A stretch of 64,000 nt of DNA from Xanthomonas hortorum (GTDB lineage Bacteria; Pseudomonadota; Gammaproteobacteria; Xanthomonadales; Xanthomonadaceae): the NCBI RefSeq assembly GCF_002940005.1, contig NZ_MDEF01000012.1; one strand, written 5' to 3'. Every line of letters begins with the position of its first letter. Positions within the stretch are counted from its first letter, which is position 1. Shown here one piece after another: positions 7,963-16,515 of this stretch. The notes under the pieces were generated by a model, which worked only from the letters and a program-made list of their open reading frames with translations, ran no database searches and was not told where the DNA came from. Made by a program: the position numbers and the translations under genes.

Positions 7963-10122
7963 TCATGCCGGTTGCGGCGCCTGATCGTCCTCGATCTGCA
8001 CGATCACTTCGTGCGACTGCGATGTGGGCGCTGTTCCCGGACGCAGCCGCTCCACTGCCTGCGGCAGGGTCAGCGACGGCGCGGCCTGCGCTGCGGAGGA
8101 CGTGGCACCGTGCGGTTGGGTGAGCGCTTTGGCCTGACCCAACAGCTGTTCCACATCGTTGCCTTGCAGTAGCGCGTTGATCGCTCGGCTCGCCTTGGTC
8201 GCCCGACGCTGGGACAGCGCTTCGTTGGCCCCCCCCATCACGCCACGTAAGACTTGCTGCTTCAATCCGATGTCGGTGTCGCCCTCGCGGCGATTGTTCT
8301 TGACGGTGATGGCGGTGTGCTGATTCAGCGCGCCGACCGTAGCCATGGTTCCGGACAGGGCAGAGATCGCCAGGGTCTGTGCGGTCGGCACGTTGCGCGT
8401 TCCACCCTGCGCCGCAGAGCTGGCCTTGCCGATCACCGAGGATGCCGCGCTGCCCAGCACGCCGAGATGGAACATCTGGCCAATGCGTTGGGCGGTCTGT
8501 GCGGAGAACTCGCGCGAGGTGTACTTCTTGGCGATATCGTTGATCAGTTGCTCCGACACCACCGACTTCTCGGCGCCGAGCAGCACCGCTCCAGCGACAC
8601 CGTCTGGATCGAGTTCGTCCAACTTGCCTTCGCGCAAGGCTTGCAGATCCTGGCTCAGCAGTTTCAGTGCCTTCGCCGGGCCGGCGCCGTGGCCCGCTTC
8701 CAGATCCAGGTTGTCGGCGTCCGCCGTCCCCTGCGGCGAGGGCGACGCGGCTAGTTCCGCCTTGAGCGCTTTTTCCATCGACACCAGTCCGTTGATGACG
8801 CGTTTCACCAGAGCCTGCGTGGGAGACTGGATCAGTTTGCGCAGTTTGATCTGATCGATCTCCTCTGCCGCAACCGGCTCGCCACGTGCAAGTTTCAATT
8901 TACCCGTCTCGGTCAATACATCGGCGTACAGCAGATTGAGCTTGTTGTTGTAGTCCTGTTTTGCCTGTTCGTCGAAGCCGGCGGCCACATGCTGCGCAGC
9001 TGTCATCAACAGGGCACCGACGGTCTGCGCGGTCGGCGACAGCGCCCGCATTGCGCCGGTTTTGCTCAGCAGGCCCAGCGTGCCCGCCAATGGCGAACGC
9101 AGGATGCGCGGGACGGCCTGCCAGCGATTGCCCATCCATTGCCGGTCGTGCGCGCCCTGGGTCATGACAAAGTCGTGCTGCGCCTGATGCAGGCGCGCTT
9201 CGGCTTGCAGCAAGTGGTCAGCGGCCTCGGTAAGCTGTTCAGCTGACGCCGCCGTTGGTCGCTGGTCTGCGGCGTGCTTGAGTTCTCGGAACCTGTCGCA
9301 GCACCCACTGAATTCTTCGATGTGGCGTTCCAGCGCCTTCGCGAGGTCCGGTAGCCAATGCTTATCGTTGATCTGATTCTTGTCCGGCACGATGACGTGA
9401 CCGCCATGCTCGCGGATGGATTCGCATAGACTGACCACCGCCGACTGCTGGACCGCATTCATCGGTGCGGCGATGGCCGCTGTTGCAAAGCCGAACCCTG
9501 CGCCTTTCCATGGCTGACGGGTTGCGTAGTTGATCCACGGCGAAACGATGAACTGCATCGCATTGTTTAGAAAACTACCGGTGGGATTGGGCATGCCGGA
9601 CAACAGCGCGGTGCGTCGCAAGTCGGAAACCTCGACGTCGCTCAATCCCTGCGCCTTGTACCAAGCCATCGCATCCGTTTCGTGGATGCGGCTCAACAAA
9701 TCTGTGTGTGTCGCTGCGCGTTCGTGCACGCCGGTGGTGTCCGGCAATTTCATCGGCCTGACCTTGTTGATCAATTCGGCGGCCAGTTGCGGCTCGACGG
9801 CACGGTGGTTGTCGGCAGCCAGTTTCTCTTTGAGTCGCACCAGCGACGCTTTGCCAGGATGCGACGGCATTACAGGCTGCGAAATCTGCAGACCAACCGC
9901 GTCCAGGTGGCTAGCCGTATGAAATGCGTCCGCAGTGGCGTCTGCGGTCTCCTTGCCGCGCTTGTTCGGGCGGCTGGATAGCTTGGTCAATGGGCCACCG
10001 GGCTGGGCATCCGAATGGCTGGGCGAGGCATCCTGGGACGCTTCTTCTTCGATCTCATGGATGTGAGCACTCGACGCTGACACAGTGCGACTGGGCGGAT
10101 TGGCAGATGCAGCAGGTTTCAT
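7963..10122 (-). CDS. xopN: Type III effector XopN
   Basis: The 719-residue product starts at an ATG with AGGAG seven bases upstream; 39 extra codons are open upstream but lack such a site. The N-terminal 100 residues are Ser/Pro/Thr-rich (MKPAASANPPSRTVSASSAH), as in type III secretion signals. The rest is helical without catalytic motifs, consistent with the HEAT/ARM-like repeats described for XopN. XopN is known to suppress plant pattern-triggered immunity by binding host TARK1 and 14-3-3 TFT1. Identification rests on size, composition and synteny: 27 genes separate it from xopR, as I recall for X. campestris 8004. No perfect PIP box was found within about 400 bases upstream. The 10123-10534 interval shows no other gene. 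Confidence 0.82.
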   Translation of the reverse strand: MKPAASANPPSRTVSASSAHIHEIEEEASQDASPSHSDAQPGGPLTKLSSRPNKRGKETADATADAFHTASHLDAVGLQISQPVMPSHPGKASLVRLKEKLAADNHRAVEPQLAAELINKVRPMKLPDTTGVHERAATHTDLLSRIHETDAMAWYKAQGLSDVEVSDLRRTALLSGMPNPTGSFLNNAMQFIVSPWINYATRQPWKGAGFGFATAAIAAPMNAVQQSAVVSLCESIREHGGHVIVPDKNQINDKHWLPDLAKALERHIEEFSGCCDRFRELKHAADQRPTAASAEQLTEAADHLLQAEARLHQAQHDFVMTQGAHDRQWMGNRWQAVPRILRSPLAGTLGLLSKTGAMRALSPTAQTVGALLMTAAQHVAAGFDEQAKQDYNNKLNLLYADVLTETGKLKLARGEPVAAEEIDQIKLRKLIQSPTQALVKRVINGLVSMEKALKAELAASPSPQGTADADNLDLEAGHGAGPAKALKLLSQDLQALREGKLDELDPDGVAGAVLLGAEKSVVSEQLINDIAKKYTSREFSAQTAQRIGQMFHLGVLGSAASSVIGKASSAAQGGTRNVPTAQTLAISALSGTMATVGALNQHTAITVKNNRREGDTDIGLKQQVLRGVMGGANEALSQRRATKASRAINALLQGNDVEQLLGQAKALTQPHGATSSAAQAAPSLTLPQAVERLRPGTAPTSQSHEVIVQIEDDQAPQPA

Positions 10123-10534
10123 CAGATTTCTCCTGGCGCTTGATGCAGTGGCGGCATCGATCAATGGCCGGTGCCGAGGAATGCGATCGCCGCGCAGCCC
10201 GGAGCTGGGCGCATTGTCGACGTGCGGCGTGGTCGCCATTGCTCGAAAAGAGCTTCGAGTTCAAGCACGCGGCGAACCGTTGCCGAGATGAAAATCCAAA
10301 CTTCGGATCGCATTGCTCAGGGATTGAACCACTCTACAGTGTGCATCTTTGCCGGATAGCAGAACCGATGTCGCTGCACCCGAATCCCCCTGTAGGTGTG
10401 GGCGCCAAGGTCGGGTGCGCTGCTTCCCATGGCAGGGTTGGTGAAGCGTCACGCGGCGACGGGTGCCGCGCGCATCCGCGTGCGAGGTGTGCCATCAAAA
10501 CGTCATGGCAACGCGTCGGCATGCCTCAGGCCAG

Positions 10535-11590
10535 TTACCGCGTCGCCACCATTCCATCCGACGCCGCTGCCGCCACATCCTGCCGCCACCAACGCACGCG
10601 GTTGGCCGGCGCCTGCAGATCCACCCGCTCGCCCATGCACGGCGTGACCAATGCGACGCCGGCGCTGTCGGCCAGTGTCACGATGCGGTCCAACGGCTCC
10701 TGCCACGCGTGCATGGCCAGATCGAAGGTGCCGTTGTGGATCGGCAGCAGCGTCTGCCCGCCCACGTCCAGATAGGCCTGCAAGCTCTGCTCCGGTTGCA
10801 TGTGCACATGCGGCCACTGCTGGTCGTAGGCGCCGTTTTCGATCAGCGCCACATCGAACGGGCCGAGCTGCTCGCCGATGGTCTTGAAATGCGGGCCATA
10901 GCCGCCGTCGCCGCTGAAGAACACGCGCAGGTCGCGGTCCTGGATCGCCCAGGAACACCACAGCGACCGCCCGCTATCGAACAACCCGCGCCCGGAAAAA
11001 TGCTGCGATGGAGTAGCAGTGAGTTGCACGCCACCGACGGTGATGGATTCCCACCAATCCAGCTGACGCACCCTGGCCGGGTCCACGCCCCAGCGCACCA
11101 GCAGATCGCCCACACCGAGCGGTGCGACGAACACGCCCACGCGGTCGGCCAGCGCGCGGATGGAGGCGCGGTCGAGATGGTCGTAATGGTTGTGCGACAG
11201 GATCACCCCGGCCAGTGGCGGCACATCGTCCAGCGCGATCGGTGTCGCGTGGAAACGCTTGGGCCCGGCGAACGGCACCGGCGATGCGCGCTTGGCGAAC
11301 ACCGGGTCGGTCAGCCACCACCGGCCGGCCAGCTTCATCAGCACGGTGGAATGGCCCAGGCGATACAAACTCCGATCGGGCGCGGCAAGCAGCTGCGCGC
11401 GCGTCAACGGCTGCACCGGCAATGGTGCGGACGGCACCGTGGTGCTGGGCTTGGCGAACAAGACCCTCCACAGCAGGCCGATCTGCTCGCGCAGGCTCAG
11501 CGTGACAGTCGGCAGCGGCAGCACATTGCGAAACCGGCCACCGCGGAACTGCGGCGAGGCGGCATACGGGGAAGTGCGAGGAGAAGCCAT
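10535..11590 (-). CDS. Metallo-beta-lactamase-fold hydrolase (RomA / NAPE-PLD-like)
   Basis: The 351-residue product contains SHNHYDHLD, the HxHxDH zinc site, after LGHSTVLMKLAGRWWLTDPV. Later comes FSGDGGYGPHF, where a further Asp ligand is expected, and then ALIENGAYDQQWPHVHM. This arrangement is that of the NAPE-PLD-like (RomA) group, which hydrolyses phosphoester or lactone-like substrates; the real substrate is unknown. The start was set where the family begins (SPQFRGGRFRN), although the Shine-Dalgarno is weak. A TetR gene is divergent with a palindrome between them, so TetR control is likely. Confidence 0.85.
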   Translation of the reverse strand: MASPRTSPYAASPQFRGGRFRNVLPLPTVTLSLREQIGLLWRVLFAKPSTTVPSAPLPVQPLTRAQLLAAPDRSLYRLGHSTVLMKLAGRWWLTDPVFAKRASPVPFAGPKRFHATPIALDDVPPLAGVILSHNHYDHLDRASIRALADRVGVFVAPLGVGDLLVRWGVDPARVRQLDWWESITVGGVQLTATPSQHFSGRGLFDSGRSLWCSWAIQDRDLRVFFSGDGGYGPHFKTIGEQLGPFDVALIENGAYDQQWPHVHMQPEQSLQAYLDVGGQTLLPIHNGTFDLAMHAWQEPLDRIVTLADSAGVALVTPCMGERVDLQAPANRVRWWRQDVAAAASDGMVATR

Positions 11591-11778
11591 AGGAGAGTCC
11601 GACCGAGACGTGGGAATAGCGATAAGGAATGCGAGCGACCCAAACACGACTGCGCGACCGCCAGATGGGCTGTGCTCGGCGCTGAGGATCTGCAGAGACC
11701 GTTCGTACGCTGCGGTTCCTACGCGCCGGCTGCGCCCGCGTGACACTCGCGTGTCGCGCGGCTGACTGCCGATATTAC

Positions 11779-11793
11779 ACTACACAGTGTAGT
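11779..11793. promoter_or_regulatory. TetR-type operator palindrome
   Basis: ACTACAC-A-GTGTAGT is a perfect 7-1-7 inverted repeat in the 245-base gap between the divergent MBL hydrolase and TetR genes, 43 bases before the tetR start. Its size and AT-rich surroundings suit a TetR dimer binding site that controls both directions. Confidence 0.7.
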
Positions 11794-11835
11794 TTTATTT
11801 CTGTGAAAGTAAACTGCCGGGTGTAAAATCGGCAC

Positions 11836-12468
11836 ATGTCGACTGCCTCTTCCCCTCCAGCCGCGCCGCAGCGGCTGACCGACCGCAAACGCCACGCCAT
11901 CGTGGAGGCGGCCATTGCCGAGTTCCGCCAGCACGGTTTCGAGGCCACTAGCATGGACCGCGTGGCGGCCACCGCCGGCGTGTCCAAGCGCACCGTCTAC
12001 AACCATTTCCCCAGCAAGGACGCGCTGTTTGGCGAAATCCTGCGCGGGCTGTGGCAGCGCAGCGCCGATGCGGTGAACCTGGCTTACCGGCCCGACCAGC
12101 CATTGCGCGCGCAGTTGATAACGTTGCTGCAGCAGAAGCTGCGCCTGCTCGACGACCCGGCGTTTATCGATCTGTCGCGTGTGGCCCTCGCCGAGGGCAT
12201 CCACTCGCCGGCGCGTGCCCGCGAACTGATATCGCAGCTGGGCAGCAAGGAAGAAGGCACCACCACCTGGCTGCGCGCCGCACTGGCCGACGGCCGCCTG
12301 GCCGGCGTGGAGGCGGACTTCGCCTCACAGCAGCTGCAGGCACTGGTCAAAGGCTTCGCGTTCTGGCCGCAGCTCACCATGGGCCAGCCGCCGCTGTCGC
12401 CGCAGCAACAAACGCAAGTGGCCGAATCGGCCGTGGCGATGTTTTTGGGGTTGTACGGGCGCGAGTGA
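11836..12468 (+). CDS. TetR/AcrR family repressor
   Basis: The 210-residue product has a helix-turn-helix at residues about 20-65 (HAIVEAAIAEFRQHGFEATS, MDRVAATAGVSKRTVYNHF, PSKDALF). A C-terminal ligand domain follows, of the type with a Met/Gly-rich end that is common in AcrR-like regulators. It is divergent from the MBL hydrolase with a palindrome between them. It probably represses itself and that gene; the ligand is unknown. Confidence 0.88.
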   Translation: MSTASSPPAAPQRLTDRKRHAIVEAAIAEFRQHGFEATSMDRVAATAGVSKRTVYNHFPSKDALFGEILRGLWQRSADAVNLAYRPDQPLRAQLITLLQQKLRLLDDPAFIDLSRVALAEGIHSPARARELISQLGSKEEGTTTWLRAALADGRLAGVEADFASQQLQALVKGFAFWPQLTMGQPPLSPQQQTQVAESAVAMFLGLYGRE

Positions 12469-12487
12469 GTGCGCTCGTGATGCGCCT

Positions 12488-12838
12488 TTAGTCCTTCGAC
12501 CACACCGCCAATGCATAGCCGTGCGGATCGGCGAAATGAAAGCGTCGCCCGCCCGGAAACGCGAATAGCGGTTTGGTGATCTTTCCGCCAGCCGCTTCGA
12601 TGCGGGCCTGGCTATGGGCAAGGTCATCGGAGGCAAGCACCACCAACGCGCCGCCGGGCTGCGCAGGGCCGTGGAAGAAGCCGCCGGTCAGGCGCCCGTC
12701 GCGGAATTCGCAATAGTCCGGGCCGTAATCCTGAAACGTCCATTCAAATGCTTGCGCGTAAAAGGTCTTGGCGATGGCGATCGAGTCGACGGCGAATTCG
12801 AGGTAATCAATGCGGTGCTGTGGCGCGTTGTCGGTCAT
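12488..12838 (-). CDS. VOC (glyoxalase-fold) family protein
   Basis: The 116-residue product begins RIDYLEFAVDSIAIAKTFYA and contains FEWTFQDYGPDY, LVVLASDDLAHSQARIEAAG and the closing GRRFHFADPHGYALAVWSKD. This is the single-domain vicinal-oxygen-chelate pattern. AGGAG lies eight bases before the chosen ATG. It follows an AraC gene on the same strand and may be its target. Substrate unknown. Confidence 0.85.
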   Translation of the reverse strand: MTDNAPQHRIDYLEFAVDSIAIAKTFYAQAFEWTFQDYGPDYCEFRDGRLTGGFFHGPAQPGGALVVLASDDLAHSQARIEAAGGKITKPLFAFPGGRRFHFADPHGYALAVWSKD

Positions 12839-12907
12839 GGCGTGCTCCTGGAATGGAGGCACAGCATGCAATCGGTGCATGCACGTGGCTTGGCGAAAAC
12901 GGCCAGC

Positions 12908-13636
12908 TCAGCGCGCGTGCTGCCGTACCAACACGCGCGGGCTCAGGCCGCTGAGCTGGCGTGCATCGCGCACTAGATGTGGCGCATCGCCATAGCCTGC
13001 GTCCAGCGCAGCGTCGGTCAACGTGCGGTGCTGGCGGGCGATACGCAGAAAACGCTGCAACCGAAGAATCCGTTCCAAGGTCTTGCTGCCGTAGCCGAAC
13101 GCGTTCTGGCAGCGGCGGCGCAACGAGCGCTCGCTGATGCCCAGCGATTGGGTCAGCTCGGCAAGCCGCATCGGCCTGCCGACAGCCAACTGATCGAACA
13201 GCCATGCCATCTGTTGATCTTGCGATGTTGTGTGCTGTTGGCAGAGCGCGTGCAAGGTATGCAGTGGATCGGCGCCATCTTCCAGGCGATGTTGCCAGGT
13301 GCGGCCCTGCACGCCCCATAGCGATTCCAAGGCAACGCGTTGGTCAGCGATGGCGTGCAACGGGAGCTTCAACAGGCCGGCCGCTGTACCCGCAGCCAGA
13401 CGCACTCCGCTCAGCACACTTCCCGACGCGGGCGATGCCATAGCGGCTGTGCGATCCGGCCCGGCAACGAAAACCGTGGTGCCATCCCAGATCAGGTCGA
13501 CGCTGCCATCGGGCAATATCAGTACGGGTTCCATCGAAATCGTGCTCTGGCGAAATTGCCAGCTGCACTGCAGTTGCGCACGCAACGCAGGAGGCGCTGC
13601 GCTTTCGGCATAACAGGACTCAGAGGGGTCGGACAT
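12908..13636 (-). CDS. AraC-family transcriptional regulator
   Basis: The 242-residue product has an N-terminal domain with ILPDGSVDLIWD, as in the DUF6597-type regulators. The C-terminal double helix-turn-helix covers residues about 145-238 (LAELTQSLGISERSLRRRC, then LTDAALDAGYGDAPHLVRDA and LSGLSP). The frame is open far upstream, but family members begin near MSDPSESC, so I used that ATG although its ribosome site is weak. The VOC gene follows 69 bases downstream. Confidence 0.82.
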   Translation of the reverse strand: MSDPSESCYAESAAPPALRAQLQCSWQFRQSTISMEPVLILPDGSVDLIWDGTTVFVAGPDRTAAMASPASGSVLSGVRLAAGTAAGLLKLPLHAIADQRVALESLWGVQGRTWQHRLEDGADPLHTLHALCQQHTTSQDQQMAWLFDQLAVGRPMRLAELTQSLGISERSLRRRCQNAFGYGSKTLERILRLQRFLRIARQHRTLTDAALDAGYGDAPHLVRDARQLSGLSPRVLVRQHAR

Positions 13637-13790
13637 CACTGCGCCATGTAAAGAAGTGGATGCGGTGCTGCTCAGCGACTGCAGCGTTGAGAATGCACAT
13701 TGCCAATCGCATGCATTCGACACGAAATGCCAATACGGAAGTACGCAACGCGGCGACCGGCGCCACACGCAGTCTGCCAGCGCTGCAGCG

Positions 13791-15053
13791 TCAATGCGTT
13801 GAGTTACCCGCACCCAACCCGTTGGCATTGGCCGCGTGCCGGCCACGTTGCAACCAGGCCACCATCGGCGAGGTCATCACCGTGGTCACCAGGGTCATGC
13901 CGAATAGCAGCGTAAACAGGTCCGGCCCGATCACGCCGCTGTCCAGGCCGATCTTGATCACCACCAACTCCATCAGGCCGCGCGCGTTCATCAGCGAGCC
14001 CACGGTCAGGCTGTCGCGCCAATCGTGACCGCTCAGGCGCGCGCCCAGCGTACAGCCGACCAGCTTGCCGGTGACTGCCACGCCGACCACCAGCGCAAAG
14101 CCGGCGATGCCGGCGCCCACGAAGACGCCCGGGCTGGTGGTCTGGCCGGCGACCGCAAGCAGCACCGGCATCAGCAAGGTGATCGCCAATGGCTCGATGC
14201 GCCCAGCCAGGTGTTCCAGCAAGCGGTCTTCGCGCGGCACGCAGATGCCGAACAGGAACGCGCCGAAGATCGCATGCAGGCCGATCCATTCAGCCACTGC
14301 GGCGCAGGCCAGCAAACCGATCAACACCCACACCAGCGCAGTTGGCGCATAGCCTCCATCGCTCACACGCGGCCGCAGCAGGCGCGCGTAAGCGGGCTTC
14401 AACAGGCCGAACACCACCGCAATCAACCCCAGCGCACCGGCGGCGGTGAAGCCGACACCGCCATGCGTGTTGCCGCCGGTCAGCGTGAGCACGATCGCCA
14501 GGAAGATCCACACCGTCGCATCGTCGATCACCGCCGCGCCCAGCGCCAACCGGCCCGCAGGCGTGCGGGTCAGATTGCGGTCCTTGAGGATGCGCGCCAG
14601 CACCGGAAATGCGGTCACCGACATCGCCGCGGCGATGAACAACGCAAACGGCCAGAACGCGATGCCCTGCGGTGCGAACCGCGCAAATAACCACGGAGCC
14701 GCGGCCAGGCCAAGCGACAACGGCAGCACGATGCCCGACAAGCCTACCAGGATCGATGCACGCACCTGCGCGGAGGTGCCTTCCGGCTCGCGCAGCTCCA
14801 CTCCCACGATGAACATGAAAAGCACCACACCGATAGTGGCCAGGCCCGAGAGCGGCGGCAAACTGTTGGAAGCGAACAACACGCCGTGCAAGTCCGGCAA
14901 CCATGCGCCGAATGCGATCGGCCCCAGCAACAACCCGGCCGCCATTTCGCCGATCACCGGCGGCTGCCCGACGCGTTGCAACAGCGCGCCGCAGGCACGC
15001 GCCGCGCCCAGGATCACCGCCAACTGCACCAGCAACAACGTGGTCGGATTCAT
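13791..15053 (-). CDS. CPA2-family cation:proton antiporter
   Basis: The 420-residue product is almost entirely hydrophobic, with about 12 membrane segments from residue 5 to 400. It has the CPA2 signatures GEMAAGLLLGP near residue 35, MSVTAFPVLARIL near 140 and AVIDDATVWIFLA near 173, whose acidic pair is in the ion path. It ends soon after the last segment and has no TrkA-N regulatory domain, unlike KefB/KefC. Likely a Na+/H+ or K+/H+ exchanger of the inner membrane. The 388 bases upstream (15054-15441) contain nothing I recognise except one copy of an 11-base repeat. Confidence 0.88.
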   Translation of the reverse strand: MNPTTLLLVQLAVILGAARACGALLQRVGQPPVIGEMAAGLLLGPIAFGAWLPDLHGVLFASNSLPPLSGLATIGVVLFMFIVGVELREPEGTSAQVRASILVGLSGIVLPLSLGLAAAPWLFARFAPQGIAFWPFALFIAAAMSVTAFPVLARILKDRNLTRTPAGRLALGAAVIDDATVWIFLAIVLTLTGGNTHGGVGFTAAGALGLIAVVFGLLKPAYARLLRPRVSDGGYAPTALVWVLIGLLACAAVAEWIGLHAIFGAFLFGICVPREDRLLEHLAGRIEPLAITLLMPVLLAVAGQTTSPGVFVGAGIAGFALVVGVAVTGKLVGCTLGARLSGHDWRDSLTVGSLMNARGLMELVVIKIGLDSGVIGPDLFTLLFGMTLVTTVMTSPMVAWLQRGRHAANANGLGAGNSTH

Positions 15054-15441
15054 TGCGTCAGCCTTCGTATCGGTTGAGTCGGCTCGCCCCGCAATGCGGG
15101 TGTGCTGTGCGTAAGCTCAGTCGTTCCCCCGGACCGAGCAGCTGTTGATGACATGTAGTGATACCCACAGCATCGGCCCAGTCTATGACGATAACCGCAG
15201 TGCAATGGCGTCGAGCCGACAGGAATTCTGCGTGATGCGGAGTGGTTCTTGCTGCCTACGTTAGCCGCTCGCCTACGCCGCCTTGTGGCGCTTGCAGGCC
15301 TTGATCACGCTGCGCTTTGAAGCGGCGACGTGCCTGCCGTGCAAGACATCGCCCACGTAGGGCGCATGCCGAACTCATGCGCAGTGCTTGTCGCAACGTC
15401 CGACGAGTCGAACTTATACGCATGCAGCAGGCAGAAGAAAC

Positions 15442-16398
15442 TCACCGTTCCGAATCGCCACTTTCGTCATACCCGCGCGGGGTAAACAGATCCGGCTGGA
15501 TCAGCTCGATAAACGCGCGTGCCTGCGGCGAGAGATATTTGCCTTTGCGCACCACCACGCCATAGCTGCGCGTGGGGAAGTAATCCTTCAGCGAGCGCGT
15601 GGCGAGTTTGTCGCGGTCGGCGTCAGTGACGCAGATTGCAGTGACGATGGAAATGCCCATGCCCATCGCCACGTATTGCTTGATCACCTCCCAACCACCC
15701 ACTTCCAAGGCCACGGTGTAGGGCACGCGTGCCTGTTGGAAGATCAGATCGACCAATCGATAGGTCACCTGCCGGCGCGGCGGCAGGATCAGCGGATACG
15801 GCGACAGATCCTGCAACGTCACAGTGGGCTTGCTGGCCAGCGGGTGATCGGGCGGGGTGATCAACAACTGTTCGAAACGATACACCGGCGCGTAGTTGAG
15901 GTCGGCCGGCACGTCCAGCATCGAGCCGACGGCCAGGTCCACCGCATCCTCGCGCAGCAGGTCGGTGCCGTCGGCGCTGATGGCGTTGTGCAGGGTCAGC
16001 CGCACGTCCGGATGGCGCGCGCGGAAGTTCGCCACGATGCGCGGCAGCAGATACAGGATGGTGGAACTGTTGGCGGCGATATTGAGCTCGCCCGCATCCA
16101 GCCCGCGCACCTTCTCGCGAAAGCTCGCCTCCAGGCCGTCCAGGCTTTCCACCAGCGGCAGTGCCATGTCGTAGAGCAGCTGGCCCTCGCGGCTGGGTGT
16201 CATCCGTCGCCCGGAGCGCTCGAACAAGGCCACGCCCAGGTCGCGTTCCAGCGCCTGTAATTGCAGTGTCACCGCCGGCTGGCTGACATAAAGCGCCTCA
16301 GCCGCCCGTGAGACCGAGCCTAATCTAACCGTCTGGCAGAACGCACGCAGCGGCTTGAGCCGGTCGGATTTGTAGGAAAATCGAGGGGTTGGCGCCAT
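15442..16398 (-). CDS. LysR-family regulator, CysB-like, divergent from aceB
   Basis: The 318-residue product has a winged helix-turn-helix at about 15-75 (AFCQTVRLGSVSRAAEALYV, SQPAVTLQLQALERDLGVAL). A periplasmic-binding-like effector domain with the CysB-type pattern follows (GELNIAANSSTILYLLPRIV, DLAVGS). It is divergent from aceB with a perfect LysR-type palindrome between them. This suggests control of the glyoxylate shunt, possibly in response to acetate or fatty acids. The ligand is inferred, not shown. Confidence 0.87.
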   Translation of the reverse strand: MAPTPRFSYKSDRLKPLRAFCQTVRLGSVSRAAEALYVSQPAVTLQLQALERDLGVALFERSGRRMTPSREGQLLYDMALPLVESLDGLEASFREKVRGLDAGELNIAANSSTILYLLPRIVANFRARHPDVRLTLHNAISADGTDLLREDAVDLAVGSMLDVPADLNYAPVYRFEQLLITPPDHPLASKPTVTLQDLSPYPLILPPRRQVTYRLVDLIFQQARVPYTVALEVGGWEVIKQYVAMGMGISIVTAICVTDADRDKLATRSLKDYFPTRSYGVVVRKGKYLSPQARAFIELIQPDLFTPRGYDESGDSER

Positions 16399-16421
16399 TT
16401 GGATGGGTACGACAATCCACT

Positions 16422-16436
16422 ATAAGCTCAGCTTAT
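16422..16436. promoter_or_regulatory. LysR-type operator between lysR and aceB
   Basis: ATAAGCT-C-AGCTTAT is a perfect 7-1-7 palindrome containing the T-N11-A core of LysR sites. It lies 24 bases before the lysR start and about 80 before the aceB start, a normal place for a shared autoregulatory and activator site. Confidence 0.75.
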
Positions 16437-16515
16437 TTACAGCATTGATAAAACTGCTTTGTCAAATAGTTGCCAGCGGCGCACGGTGCAGGTCCGGATG
16501 CAAAGGACTTACGCC

